Shown piece by piece: positions 1-8,780 of a stretch of DNA of 64,000 nucleotides. This DNA is from Bacteroidota bacterium (GTDB lineage: Bacteria > Bacteroidota > Bacteroidia > Chitinophagales > Chitinophagaceae), in contig JAFDYD010000031.1 in the NCBI GenBank assembly GCA_018267615.1, forward strand, positions 1-64,000, given 5' to 3'. The notes beneath the pieces are model-generated. The model was not told the DNA's origin and searched no databases. It saw only the letters and a program-made list of their open reading frames with translations. The translations under genes were made by a program, and so were the position numbers. The stretch's first letter is position 1. Each line of letters begins with the position of its first letter.

Positions 1-247
1 GTGAAAAAAAATATCGCACACAGACAATTTTGAAATCTCAAAATTCCTAACTCGCCAAATCTGAAATTGTTTTCTCTTCTCTTCGTGTTAACGCTTACTT
101 TCTCCCCGACTGCAGTAATTTTTAGATTTCTATGTGCACCTATGTGCCTACTGTGCCTATGTGGTGAAAAAAAATATCGCACACAGAAACATTTTGAAAT
201 CTCAAAATTCCTAACTCGCCAAATCTGAAATTGTTTTCTCTTCTCTT
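1..247. repeat. Direct duplication covering the 3' end of the GH63 gene
   Basis: Positions 1-83 and 164-247 are almost identical (a one-base length difference near base 25 of the unit). The right copy contains the last codons and the TAG stop (211-213) of the GH63 gene; the left copy is a second, downstream copy of the same coding end plus trailer. The 80 bases between them are unrelated to the unit. The left copy begins at the window edge, so the duplication may extend further. This is directly visible in the sequence; whether it arose by tandem duplication or by element-mediated gene conversion is not decidable here. Confidence 0.85.
127..174. repeat. Dispersed repeat, family L, copy 1
   Basis: A 48-base stretch built of degenerate CTATGTG/CTACTGTG words and ending in a run of A. 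It recurs at 16971-17018 with a single difference. It lies inside the spacer of the 1-247 duplication. It belongs to the general class of word-repeat intergenic elements seen throughout this window. Confidence 0.7.
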
Positions 248-2868
248 TGTACCTGACCATGCTTTCTTCGCGGTTGAAGCAATTTGGCAACAAGTCCTGT
301 CCATCCGGTTTGATGTGATGCGCCCACACCTCTCCCACTATCTCCATGAAAATATTCGTAGAAAAGTATGTAATCTGAGAAATGAGGATCTTGTTGAAGT
401 TTTTCATAATCGCCCAATATGGCTCTCTTACCATTTTTGTCGCGGAGAAATAAACCAGCAAGCCTCTTCGAAATTTCATCTGCCACTTCTTCAAGTGTAA
501 GAAATATTCCACTTCCTGTCGGACATTCAACTTTGAAATCATCACCATAATAAAAATGAAATTGCTGCAGACTCTCGACCAACAGGTAATTCACCGGCAT
601 CCAAATTGGTCCACGCCAATTGCTATTTCCACCGAATAAGGATGTATCGGATTCGCCCGGCGTATATCGTACGCTGGAGCAATTTCCATCAACCCAAAAT
701 TCATAAGGATTGCTTTCATGAAATTTTGAAATTGCGCGAATTCCATAGTTGCTGAAAAATTCACTTTCATCGAGCATGCGCTGTAAAATTTTTTTCATGC
801 GATGGCCGCGCAATAAACTGAGCAAATGTTTCTCGCCGGAATTTTTTTCCTGCCAGCGTGAAACGAGACTTGCTAAATCGGGCCTGTTATCAAGAAACCA
901 TTTTAAGCGCGCGGTAAATTCCGGGACTGCTTCCAATAATTTTTGATCCAATACTTCCACCGCATACATCGGAATCAATCCAACCATGCTGCGCACTTTT
1001 AATTTTGCACCTTGTCCGTTTGGAAATTTTAAAACATCATAGAAGAACTGATCTTCTTCATCCCACAAACCGGTTCCTTCCATTCCCATATTAGCCATCG
1101 CGCCTGCGATATAAAGAAAATGTTCGAGGAATTTGGTCGCCATATCCTGGTAAACGGGGTTGTACATTGCCAACTCCAATGAAATGCGCATGAGGTTCAG
1201 AGAATACATCGCCATCCAGCTTGTGCCGTCGGCTTGTTCAATATGTCCGCCAGTAGGTAAAGGTGCACTGCGATCGAACACGCCGATATTATCGAGCCCG
1301 AGAAAACCTCCCTGGAAAATATTTTTTCCACCTTCGTCTTTTCGGTTAACCCACCACGTGAAATTTAATAGCAACTTGTGGAATATGGATTCTAAAAACG
1401 GGATATCACCTTTACCATCATTATTTTTTTGATCGATTTTATATACGCGCCATGTTGCCCATGCATGTACGGGCGGATTCACATCTCCAAATGCCCATTC
1501 GTAAGCGGGAAGCTGTCCATTCGGATGCATGTACCATTCCTTCGTGAGTAATAACAATTGTTTTTTTGCAAAATCAGCATCCACCAAAGCAAACGGAATA
1601 CAATGAAAAGCCAAGTCCCACGCGGCATACCAAGGATATTCCCATTTATCCGGCATTGAAATCACGTCTGCATTATTGAGATGCGGCCATTCATGATTGC
1701 GGCCAAACATTCTTTCCATCGGAGGAGCAGGCTGATCCGGATCTCCTTTCAGCCACTGGTTCACATCATAATAAAAAAATTGTTTGCTCCATAACATGCC
1801 CGCGATCGCCTGTCGTTGCACTAACTTCTGATCTGTAGTTTGAATGTCTTTTTGCAGTTCGCCATAAAATACATCGGCCTCCAAATGGCGGCTTGAAAAT
1901 ATTGCATCGAAATCAACAAAAGGATGCATGTTATTATTTCCTTCAAGTCGCAATCTAATTGTAATCGACTGACCGGCTTTTACGATCTCATCATAATTCG
2001 CAGCGGCTTTTGTTCCCTGCTCTGCGTTTATCGCATGACCGTTATGGTTAGTTATATAATCATTGATACCGTCTTTGGAATAATGACTTGAATTGGCAAC
2101 ATCATATAGTTTTCTGCGGTTGGTTTCGTTCTCGCAGAATAATAAAGAAGTCTTTTTGTCGAGATGAAGTGTCATCGGTCCAAGCGCCCTGTGATCGATC
2201 ATGATATCTCCATTGTTGGATGACATCATCTTCGGTTTATATTCATCATATCCCCAAGCCCATGTATTGCGAAACCAGACAGTAGGTAAAATATTTATCG
2301 CCGCATCTTCACTACCGCGATTATGAACAGTGATTTTTACCAGGATATCATTCGGTCCAGCTTTTGCGTATTCAGTGAAGACATCAAAATATTTATCTTC
2401 ATTAAAAATGCCTGTATCGATCAATTCGAATTCAGGTTCTGTTTTACTTCTTCTCCTGTTTTCTTCTACCAGCCAGGAATACGGATATTCATGCTGCGGA
2501 TATTTGTACAGCATTTTCATATAAGAATGCGTCGGTGTTGAATCGAGATAATAATAATGTTCTTTTACATCTTCGCCGTGATTGCCTTCATTTCCCGTAA
2601 CGCCGAAATATCTTTCCTTGATGATCGGATCTTTTTTATTCCACAATGCAACTGCAAAACAGAGTAATTGCTGGTCGTCGCTGATACCGGCAATACCTTC
2701 TTCGCCCCAACGATACGCTTTACTACGCGCCATATCGTGACTCACATATTCCCACGCTGATCCATATGCGCTATAATCTTCGCGCACTGTTCCCCACTGG
2801 CGATCTGTTGTATAAGGTCCCCATTTTTTCCATTCGGAATTTTTGAGACGGAGTTGTTCCTGATTCAT
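211..2868 (-). CDS. GH63-type glucosidase (MGH1-like glycoside hydrolase)
   Basis: Protein of 885 residues with an (alpha/alpha)6-toroid glycosidase pattern in its second half. The motif WYAAWDLAFH near residues 412-421 puts a candidate acid residue at Asp418, and WRGPIW lies at about 751-756; both are typical of GH63 and related mannosylglycerate-hydrolase-like enzymes. The N-terminal ~350 residues look like the beta-rich domain of the family. There is no signal peptide, so a cytoplasmic enzyme acting on alpha-glucosides is likely. It is the last gene of a minus-strand set after GH57 and an SDR, separated from the SDR by hairpin E1. The stop lies inside a duplicated segment (1-247). Exact substrate is not deducible from sequence. 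Confidence 0.88.
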   Translation of the reverse strand: MNQEQLRLKNSEWKKWGPYTTDRQWGTVREDYSAYGSAWEYVSHDMARSKAYRWGEEGIAGISDDQQLLCFAVALWNKKDPIIKERYFGVTGNEGNHGEDVKEHYYYLDSTPTHSYMKMLYKYPQHEYPYSWLVEENRRRSKTEPEFELIDTGIFNEDKYFDVFTEYAKAGPNDILVKITVHNRGSEDAAINILPTVWFRNTWAWGYDEYKPKMMSSNNGDIMIDHRALGPMTLHLDKKTSLLFCENETNRRKLYDVANSSHYSKDGINDYITNHNGHAINAEQGTKAAANYDEIVKAGQSITIRLRLEGNNNMHPFVDFDAIFSSRHLEADVFYGELQKDIQTTDQKLVQRQAIAGMLWSKQFFYYDVNQWLKGDPDQPAPPMERMFGRNHEWPHLNNADVISMPDKWEYPWYAAWDLAFHCIPFALVDADFAKKQLLLLTKEWYMHPNGQLPAYEWAFGDVNPPVHAWATWRVYKIDQKNNDGKGDIPFLESIFHKLLLNFTWWVNRKDEGGKNIFQGGFLGLDNIGVFDRSAPLPTGGHIEQADGTSWMAMYSLNLMRISLELAMYNPVYQDMATKFLEHFLYIAGAMANMGMEGTGLWDEEDQFFYDVLKFPNGQGAKLKVRSMVGLIPMYAVEVLDQKLLEAVPEFTARLKWFLDNRPDLASLVSRWQEKNSGEKHLLSLLRGHRMKKILQRMLDESEFFSNYGIRAISKFHESNPYEFWVDGNCSSVRYTPGESDTSLFGGNSNWRGPIWMPVNYLLVESLQQFHFYYGDDFKVECPTGSGIFLTLEEVADEISKRLAGLFLRDKNGKRAILGDYEKLQQDPHFSDYILFYEYFHGDSGRGVGASHQTGWTGLVAKLLQPRRKHGQVQREEKTISDLAS

Positions 2869-2887
2869 GTTGGAAAATATTTGGTAG

Positions 2888-3040
2888 ACCCCGACGGCGG
2901 CCGAAGGCCCCGTCGGCGGTCGGTGACAGAAAATTTTTTTAATCGACAGTCGGGTAATCGAAAGTTTTTTTACAACCGTTTGTTAGGTGATGAAGTTTTT
3001 ATTTCCATACCGCCGTCGGGGTCTGCGACCGCCGACGGGG
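2888..3040. repeat. Double palindromic element, family E (E1)
   Basis: The left side has two GC-rich units (2888-2900 and 2908-2922); the right side has their reverse complements in matching order (3010-3022 and 3026-3040), enclosing an AT-rich loop of about 87 bases. Related units occur as a half-element at 6756-6770 and as a complete inverted repeat at 15132-15289. It sits in the 186-base spacer between the SDR stop and the GH63 start, co-directional on the minus strand, so it may attenuate transcription or protect an mRNA end. Its GC content is far above the surroundings. Confidence 0.75.
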
Positions 3041-3054
3041 TAGCTGAAAAAAAA

Positions 3055-3864
3055 TTATCCATTTGTTGTAAATCCTGGATATAGCGTCATTCCACCATCA
3101 ACAAACAATGAAGTTCCGTTTACATAATCACTGTCGTCGCTGGCTAACCAGACTGCAGCTTTACCGATATCCTCGGGTTCGCCGATTCTTTGGTATGGAA
3201 TGAGGGTTAGTAATGATTTCAATGCTTCAGGAGTATCCCATGCCTGGCGATTGATTGGTGTTTGAATAGCGCCGGGACAAATACTATTGATGCGAATTTT
3301 TTTCCACGCGAATTCCTGTGCCAGGCTTTTCATCAGCAACATCACGCCGCCTTTCGATGCAGCATAGTTGGCATGACCAGCCCAGGGAATAACTTCATGC
3401 ACACTACTCATATGAATTATTTTTCCAGCAGCCATCGAACGTTTTGGATCGACACCTCTGCGCAGGAATTCCCTGATCGCTTCTCTTGCGCAAAGAAATT
3501 GTCCCGTTAAATTCACACCCAACACAAAATTCCATTGATCCAAAGTCATATTTTCAAAGGGTGAATCTTTTTGCAAACCTGCATTGTTTACGAGAATATC
3601 AACAGTGCCATAAGCGCTGATCACATCCGCAAACATTTTTTGTACATCCGCTTCCTTACTTACATCACATTGTGCCGTCATTCCTTTTCCGCCTTCAGCG
3701 GTAATTTCAGCCAACACTGCTTCTGCTGCAGATTTTGTTGCAGCAACAGGATGGTTGATCACAACCGTTGCGCCTGCGGCAGCCAATGATTTTGCAACGC
3801 CCGCACCAATTCCACTGCTTGCCCCTGTTACGATTGCAACCTGGTCTTGTAATTTCTTTTCCAT
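3055..3864 (-). CDS. SDR-family oxidoreductase (glucose 1-dehydrogenase-like)
   Basis: Protein of 269 residues, the classical short-chain dehydrogenase length. The Rossmann motif TGASSGIG is at residues 13-20, NNAG is near 92-95, the catalytic Ser is in the MSSVHE segment and YAASK is near 166-170. The C-terminal ending with DGGMTLYPGF is typical of members annotated as glucose 1-dehydrogenase (EC 1.1.1.47-like). It is probably cytoplasmic and NAD(P)H-dependent. It follows GH57 with a 20-base gap and precedes GH63 on the same strand, so it may oxidise a sugar released by these enzymes (inference). The cofactor and sugar specificity cannot be read off. Confidence 0.88.
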   Translation of the reverse strand: MEKKLQDQVAIVTGASSGIGAGVAKSLAAAGATVVINHPVAATKSAAEAVLAEITAEGGKGMTAQCDVSKEADVQKMFADVISAYGTVDILVNNAGLQKDSPFENMTLDQWNFVLGVNLTGQFLCAREAIREFLRRGVDPKRSMAAGKIIHMSSVHEVIPWAGHANYAASKGGVMLLMKSLAQEFAWKKIRINSICPGAIQTPINRQAWDTPEALKSLLTLIPYQRIGEPEDIGKAAVWLASDDSDYVNGTSLFVDGGMTLYPGFTTNG

Positions 3865-3884
3865 TTAACTTTTATTTTTATTGT

Positions 3885-5117
3885 TTAGTAATTGCCAACT
3901 GCCTGTAACAAGGATTTTTTTTTATTACGAGCAATTTGTTTTTTTATTAATGATATTTCAAAATCGATCACAATATTCGCATAGTACTGGTATACCTCCT
4001 GTGCCGATGAAAATGGGTTCACATATTTGTATTCACTTCCCTTGATATGTTCATCGCGCATATAATAAAAATAATCAGCAGCCTGTAATTTCCCCCATGT
4101 CTCCATCGCTTCGACACTCCCGGAAGAAGTCACCATCTTTTCAAGGCTGTAAATTTTTTTCAGCGCATTATTTTGCATGACGTTATTATTATATGCAATA
4201 TTCCGATCGGCCTTGTTATCCCATGAAATTGCCTGGGGAATATCATAAATATCTTTTGGAGGGCAGGATTGCAAAACAGAGCCAGGCGTTGCAAATATAA
4301 AATCAGGATTAGTGAGAATAGCATCAGGCAGTGCCCGAAGAAAATCAAAGATACCGGTTTCTATTTTTTTGTGCACGCCAAAAGTTTCGTAATCCATAAA
4401 TAGATTGATCACCTGCGCATCGGAAGGATGAGTGTGGATCCATTCCGCAAATTTTTCTGCTGTCAGCGGGTATTCATTCCAGTTAATATCTGCAAAACGG
4501 AAAGCGATATCATCCGACAAATTCGCATTGCGTAATAGCAATCCAAAATTTTCTGTCGATGGAGCGCTGTAAACCTGGTTGCAATTCTTTCCCTCAAGAA
4601 TGCGTTCGATGCCTTCGCAAAGAATACCGCTGTATCCCAGCGCACTGATATAACCTGCCAAATTATTATCATAAATCATTTCCGTATTCCTGAAAACCGT
4701 CGGACGCACATTAAAAAGTTTTTGCACCAATTGTGAATGTCTTTCGATCTGTCTTTTAAATTCATTGGCAGAATACAAAGAACTCAACGAATGGTAATAT
4801 GTTTCCGCAAGAATTTCTACACCACCTGTTTCAACGAGTTTTTTGAAAGATCCGATTACATCGGGGCGATACATCTGGAATAATTCCAAAGCCGTTCCGC
4901 TGATCGAATAACTGATTTTAAATTTTCCTTTATGACGATCGATCAAAGAATAAATAATATTATTTGCCGGGAGATAGCAGGTATCCGCCAACCGATTGAT
5001 CGTTTCTCTATCGGCTTCCGCATCTTCATAACAATGCAACACATCAACATCTTTGGCATGATACTGCCTCAACTGAAATGGCTGATGCACTTTAAAATAA
5101 AAACAGAGAGAAGTCAT
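3885..5117 (-). CDS. GH57 family glycoside hydrolase (alpha-amylase/glucanotransferase type)
   Basis: Protein of 410 residues starting with the GH57 signature segment (cytoplasmic; HQPF at residues 11-14). The conserved motif DYETFG is at 242-247, with Asp242 the candidate acid/base; Glu168 in a CEG context is a candidate nucleophile. Known GH57 enzymes act on alpha-1,4/1,6-glucans as amylase, glucanotransferase or branching enzyme; at 410 residues this is close to the short alpha-amylase group common in Bacteroidota. It is the first gene of the minus-strand set GH57-SDR-GH63, which suggests intracellular glycogen or maltooligosaccharide turnover. The 198-base region upstream (5118-5315) holds its presumed promoter but no clear motif. 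Confidence 0.87.
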   Translation of the reverse strand: MTSLCFYFKVHQPFQLRQYHAKDVDVLHCYEDAEADRETINRLADTCYLPANNIIYSLIDRHKGKFKISYSISGTALELFQMYRPDVIGSFKKLVETGGVEILAETYYHSLSSLYSANEFKRQIERHSQLVQKLFNVRPTVFRNTEMIYDNNLAGYISALGYSGILCEGIERILEGKNCNQVYSAPSTENFGLLLRNANLSDDIAFRFADINWNEYPLTAEKFAEWIHTHPSDAQVINLFMDYETFGVHKKIETGIFDFLRALPDAILTNPDFIFATPGSVLQSCPPKDIYDIPQAISWDNKADRNIAYNNNVMQNNALKKIYSLEKMVTSSGSVEAMETWGKLQAADYFYYMRDEHIKGSEYKYVNPFSSAQEVYQYYANIVIDFEISLIKKQIARNKKKSLLQAVGNY

Positions 5118-5315
5118 ATTGTTTTTTTAAGAGATCATTTGCGCCGAAGTTGATTATACCAGGTCCTTGTTGAAAACAACCCGGACCTGATTGCATAATC
5201 TTCATCAACCAAAAACCACCTGCTTATGAGAATTTCTTATATTAAAAATGTGGAAGCAAAATTATCTTACGATGAAAATATTTTTTGTCGCACGTTTTAC
5301 AGCACCAGCAAAAAA

Positions 5316-5996
5316 TTAATTCCATATCATCGGGTCATTCAATTCTATCTTCTTGCGATTGTAGAATAATAAACCAGCATCTCTCAATTCATTGAAAAGT
5401 ACGTTAACGCTTTGGCGGGAAGTTGCGATAACGCCTGCGATATCACTATGCGTTAAATAATTATTCAGAATTATTTTATCACCGATACGATTGCCATCTG
5501 TGCTCGCCCATGTTTTAATAAAACGGATCAAACGACTCTTGGCATCATGGAACACGAGATCAGAATGACGATTCTCCAATTTTCTGAGTTTGTTATTTAC
5601 GATATGCGCATAGCTCAAAGCTACCATCGGATTATCTTGCAAAAATTTTCTAAAATCAACCACATCGAAATAACACACTACCGTATTACTTGTTAACGCT
5701 TCCGCATATTCTGATACAGAAGACCCGCCTTCCAGGCTGAGATTACCAAAAACATCTGGCGCCGTAAGAATATCTTTGATAAGTTCGTTATCCATTTCAT
5801 CGTTGTCAGTGATCTTGATTTTTCCTTTTATCAGCAGGTATAATTTACTGTAGTTGCCTTCTCCGTAGGTGAAAGATTCACCGCGATAGATTGTTTTCAC
5901 TTTTACGAGTGAACAAGCATCCTTGATTTTCTGTTCGGATACATTCGCGAACAAAGGATGATTCCGCAGATATACAAATTTTATTTCGTCGCTCAT
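5316..5996 (-). CDS. Crp/Fnr-family transcriptional regulator
   Basis: Protein of 226 residues with the full Crp/Fnr layout: an N-terminal cyclic-nucleotide-binding beta-roll (about 15-125), a dimer helix (about 130-150) and a C-terminal winged helix. The recognition region, around LTHSDIAGVIATSRQSVN, is well formed. There is no Fe-S cysteine cluster like that of FNR. It lies 37 bases downstream of the thioredoxin-fold gene on the same strand and is probably co-transcribed with it. The effector and targets are unknown; the redox-like neighbour hints at redox or stress sensing, but that is an inference. Confidence 0.9.
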   Translation of the reverse strand: MSDEIKFVYLRNHPLFANVSEQKIKDACSLVKVKTIYRGESFTYGEGNYSKLYLLIKGKIKITDNDEMDNELIKDILTAPDVFGNLSLEGGSSVSEYAEALTSNTVVCYFDVVDFRKFLQDNPMVALSYAHIVNNKLRKLENRHSDLVFHDAKSRLIRFIKTWASTDGNRIGDKIILNNYLTHSDIAGVIATSRQSVNVLFNELRDAGLLFYNRKKIELNDPMIWN

Positions 5997-6033
5997 GGTA
6001 TTCGTTTTTTTCAGTTTATAGATTAGGTTAATA

Positions 6034-6360
6034 TTAATTGGTGATCGATAATGCGTTTTTGATTTTTGTGATCAGCACGTTTTTGGGAGTCAGTCCAATT
6101 ACATGATCTATGATCTGTCCGTTTCGAAAAAAAAGTATTGTCGGATATTCCGTAACTCCAAAATCAGCATCAACTCCTTTTTCTTTTTCGACATCGATCG
6201 AGAAAAAATTTGCGGTCCCTTTATACGATTTTGCCAGCTCCTCATACACCGGCGAAATAATCTGGCAGGCGCCACTCCAATCTGTTTTAAAATGCACCAG
6301 GCTCAAAGTCATATTGGATATTTCTTTGCGCAAGCGTGCTTTGGTAATCTGTCTGTTCAT
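6034..6360 (-). CDS. Thioredoxin-fold protein with a monothiol site
   Basis: Protein of 108 residues with a complete thioredoxin fold pattern. At the active site it has W28-S-G-A-C32 instead of WCGPC, so the attacking N-terminal cysteine is replaced by Ser while the second Cys is kept. The cis-proline is present (Y72-P73-T74). No signal peptide, so cytoplasmic. Such proteins cannot run the normal dithiol cycle; they may bind partners, work in a glutaredoxin-like monothiol mode, or act as a chaperone. It is the first gene of a likely two-gene unit with the Crp-type regulator downstream. Fold confidence is high, activity unknown. Confidence 0.88.
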   Translation of the reverse strand: MNRQITKARLRKEISNMTLSLVHFKTDWSGACQIISPVYEELAKSYKGTANFFSIDVEKEKGVDADFGVTEYPTILFFRNGQIIDHVIGLTPKNVLITKIKNALSITN

Positions 6361-6499
6361 CTGTTCTTTTTTTCATTTGTACCCTTCCATATAGCCAACG
6401 GTCGTGCCAGAATTTTTTTTTGAAATTTTTTTTCGGCTGAAACCCTTTACCAGTCTACGTTCCAATTTTTTTCGATTGTCGGCAGTTTTCAATTTTGGT

Positions 6500-6553
6500 C
6501 GAAAAAAATTCCCAATAGATTGGGAATGTCATGAAATATTGGGAATTTTTTCG
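6500..6553. repeat. Nested inverted repeat, family M
   Basis: Positions 6500-6517 pair with 6537-6553, and a smaller palindrome built on ATTCCCAAT / ATTGGGAAT is nested inside; further TTGGGAATTTTT units follow to 6570. It lies in the 517-base divergent spacer between the thioredoxin-fold gene and the FMN reductase. No protein-coding signal is credible here. The function is unknown; it is one of three different palindromic elements in this spacer. Confidence 0.65.
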
Positions 6554-6597
6554 TTGGGAATTTTTGGGAAGATCGCTGGCGGTTGAAGGGTTGAAAA

Positions 6598-6728
6598 GGT
6601 TTGAACCATGATTAAAGGATTGAAGGATTGTCAGGAAGTTTATTAAACACAATGTGATCATTGATCATACTTTGGTAATTAATAGAACTTCATGACAATC
6701 CTTCAATCCTTTAATCATGGTTCAAACC
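6598..6728. repeat. Long inverted repeat, family A (A1), with a family E half-unit beyond
   Basis: The arms 6598-6640 and 6686-6728 are 43 bases each with one mismatch. The 45-base loop resembles the loop of element A2 (10752-10803), so the entire element, not just the arms, is conserved. The arm core is a degenerate repeat of AAAGGATTGA. A family E half-unit lies at 6756-6770. The element sits in a divergent spacer, where a terminator has no obvious role, which argues that at least this copy is a dispersed palindromic element. Confidence 0.85.
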
Positions 6729-6877
6729 ATTTCGACCAATCAACTTTTCCGCCACACCGCCGTCGGGGTGATCGCTACTAACCTGTTAAAACTTTCCAAA
6801 TTGCCGTCACTGTCATTTTCCAGACATCATTGCGTTTCCTCATCTTCTATTTTTGGTTCTCTACAAAAATCGAGAGC

Positions 6878-7444
6878 ATGAAAAAAAACATCAGGATACT
6901 TTCCATTTGCGGAAGCCTTCGTCCAAATTCTTCCAACCATTCTATTGTAAATGCGATTGCAGGTTTGATGCCGGAGTATGTTGATTTTCTCAGATACAAT
7001 GGACTTGCAACACTTCCTGCTTTCGATGATAGTATAGATCAATCTCCGGCGGTAATAAATTTCCGCAGGCAGTTGTCCAATGCAGATGGTATATTGATCT
7101 GTACACCCGAATACGCTTTTGGTGTTCCGGGTTCATTAAAAAACGCGCTGGACTGGACCGTGGGCACGGGTGAATTTGTTGATAAACCTGTAGCGCTCGT
7201 TGTTGCATCTACAGGTGGAGAAAACGCATATGCCTCACTGTTATTAACCTTGAAGGCATTATCTGCAAGAATGGAAAAAGATGGATCTGCTTTGATATCT
7301 TATGTACGTTCCAAACTTGATAATAAAGGAAATGTATCTGACCCGGAAACGCTAAAGATTTTACAAACCGTAATAGACAGGCTCCTCGTAAACATGCACG
7401 ACAAACTGAAAACAGAAACGGAAGAACTGGAAACCAGAAAATAA
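6878..7444 (+). CDS. NAD(P)H-dependent FMN reductase
   Basis: Protein of 188 residues from ATG 6878; the frame is open 16 codons upstream, but the flavodoxin-like core starts directly with the KNIRILSICGSLR strand. The FMN phosphate loop GSLRPNSSN and the PEYAFGVPGSLKNALDW segment are the hallmarks of the NADPH-dependent FMN reductase family (ArsH/SsuE/ChrR-like). It probably reduces free FMN, quinones or azo compounds in the cytosol. It stands alone on the plus strand after a repeat-rich divergent spacer; the next gene (barrel) begins 95 bases after its stop. Confidence 0.9.
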   Translation: MKKNIRILSICGSLRPNSSNHSIVNAIAGLMPEYVDFLRYNGLATLPAFDDSIDQSPAVINFRRQLSNADGILICTPEYAFGVPGSLKNALDWTVGTGEFVDKPVALVVASTGGENAYASLLLTLKALSARMEKDGSALISYVRSKLDNKGNVSDPETLKILQTVIDRLLVNMHDKLKTETEELETRK

Positions 7445-7539
7445 TTGTCCAGCCTGTCAAATGAATGACATCCACTGACCCACACGGATTTTAGTTTTGT
7501 CTTCATAAAATGATAGCCGTTATCAAATCAATTTATTTT

Positions 7540-8295
7540 ATGAAAGCATCGAAGCGTTATATTATCAATCTTATTTTCATTCTTATCATAGCCATCGCCC
7601 CGGCGACTAACGTACATGCACAGCAGAAAACGCCGCCGCATATCAACCAATATATTGATTTTGCCACAGCTTTCGGAACTTCACAAGGAACAGGTGCATT
7701 TTCGTTTGTGCATGACTGGCGTTTTGGGAAACACAAAAAACTTGAAGCAGGATTGGGATTGCGTGTGACATCATACCTCGGAAATAAAATCGAGTTTTAT
7801 ACCGCTCCGGCCAGACTTGCAAGATCGACTACAGTTCCTTTTGCAATTGTCTTTGCGGGACATGAAGAAAAAAACCTGGATACGCTGACTGTCCAAAGAC
7901 CTTTCACCACATCGCTTAACTTATCAATAAACCTTGGCTATTATATCACTGAAAGATGGTTCGCCGGATTTAATATCGACCTGACCGGATTTACGGTTGG
8001 AAGGAATACGAGTTCGATCCTTCTTAGCAACGGCACAACAACGACAGAACCTTCAACAAAACCTGCTTCATTCAATGTGCTGTTGACAGGTGATAACGAT
8101 TATGGAAGTTTGAATTCAGAATTTTTTCTGAAATATAAATTGTCGAATCGGTGGGATCTTCGTGCAGTTTACCAATTTTTCTTCGCAGAATACAAAACAC
8201 AAAATATAAAACAGATTGCGCCGGACGGAACTGAAGTTTACAGGTTTCGCAACAAAGCAAATTTATTTGGATTAGGAGTTTCATATCATCTGTAA
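7540..8295 (+). CDS. Outer-membrane beta-barrel protein of unknown function
   Basis: Protein of 251 residues. Start chosen at ATG 7540, where a standard signal peptide (Lys-rich start, hydrophobic core, cleavage after VHAQ) begins; the frame extends 10 codons further up. The mature part alternates hydrophobic and polar residues, with aromatic girdle-like residues, and ends with a strand terminating in YHL, as in eight-stranded barrels of Bacteroidota. I do not recognise a named family. Its stop is 8 bases from the DM13 lipoprotein start, so the two are probably co-transcribed, which suggests a shared envelope role. Confidence 0.72.
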   Translation: MKASKRYIINLIFILIIAIAPATNVHAQQKTPPHINQYIDFATAFGTSQGTGAFSFVHDWRFGKHKKLEAGLGLRVTSYLGNKIEFYTAPARLARSTTVPFAIVFAGHEEKNLDTLTVQRPFTTSLNLSINLGYYITERWFAGFNIDLTGFTVGRNTSSILLSNGTTTTEPSTKPASFNVLLTGDNDYGSLNSEFFLKYKLSNRWDLRAVYQFFFAEYKTQNIKQIAPDGTEVYRFRNKANLFGLGVSYHL

Positions 8296-8303
8296 AAACA
8301 ATT

Positions 8304-8732
8304 ATGAGATATATATTTTCGATATCGATCATTTCCATTTTGCTCATCGCGTGCAGCAAAAGCAACTATTCGCCGACGACAGTTATCAACGAAATACCGG
8401 ATACCGTTTCATCAAGCGTTGTTTACAACTCAGAATTCGTAAGTGGCCCGTTTGGACATGTAACTGGCATTGTAAAAATTTACAACGACAGTGTAACAAA
8501 GAAATTAAGTGTTGCCCTAAAAGATTTTAATACATCCAACGGCCCTGATCTGCACGTATATCTATCCCAGGAATCCGAGCCGATCCATTTTATTGAATTG
8601 GGAAAATTGAAATCAACACAGGGCAACCAGGTTTACGATGTTCCGGGGAATCCTGATTTTACATTATACAAATATGTGCTGATACATTGCCAGGAATTCA
8701 ATCATGTTTTTGGCATTGCATTGCTAGAATAA
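8304..8732 (+). CDS. DM13-domain lipoprotein
   Basis: Protein of 142 residues with a lipoprotein signal peptide (Leu-Leu-Ile-Ala-Cys, Cys17). Residues about 40-140 match the DM13 (electron-transfer DM13) fold: a segment around SGPFGHVTG followed by a core strand and GPDLHVYLS, then a C-terminal CQEFNHVFGIA strand. In known DM13 proteins a conserved Cys is proposed to take part in redox chemistry; the Cys in the C-terminal strand fits that. It directly follows the beta-barrel gene. The functional partner is unknown. Confidence 0.85.
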   Translation: MRYIFSISIISILLIACSKSNYSPTTVINEIPDTVSSSVVYNSEFVSGPFGHVTGIVKIYNDSVTKKLSVALKDFNTSNGPDLHVYLSQESEPIHFIELGKLKSTQGNQVYDVPGNPDFTLYKYVLIHCQEFNHVFGIALLE

Positions 8733-8780
8733 CAGAAGAAAATTTTTTTAATTAAAAATTCACAATTAAAAAAAGCAGAT

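Noticed and set aside
231..500. Plus-strand open frame within the GH63 gene
   Set aside because: It is antisense to a well-supported GH63 coding sequence and has no domain.
6455..6661. Small open frame of 68 codons in the spacer
   Set aside because: It is a translation of the A1 left arm (Ser-Phe-Asn-His-Gly-Ser type repeats) and the same artefact recurs in other family A copies.
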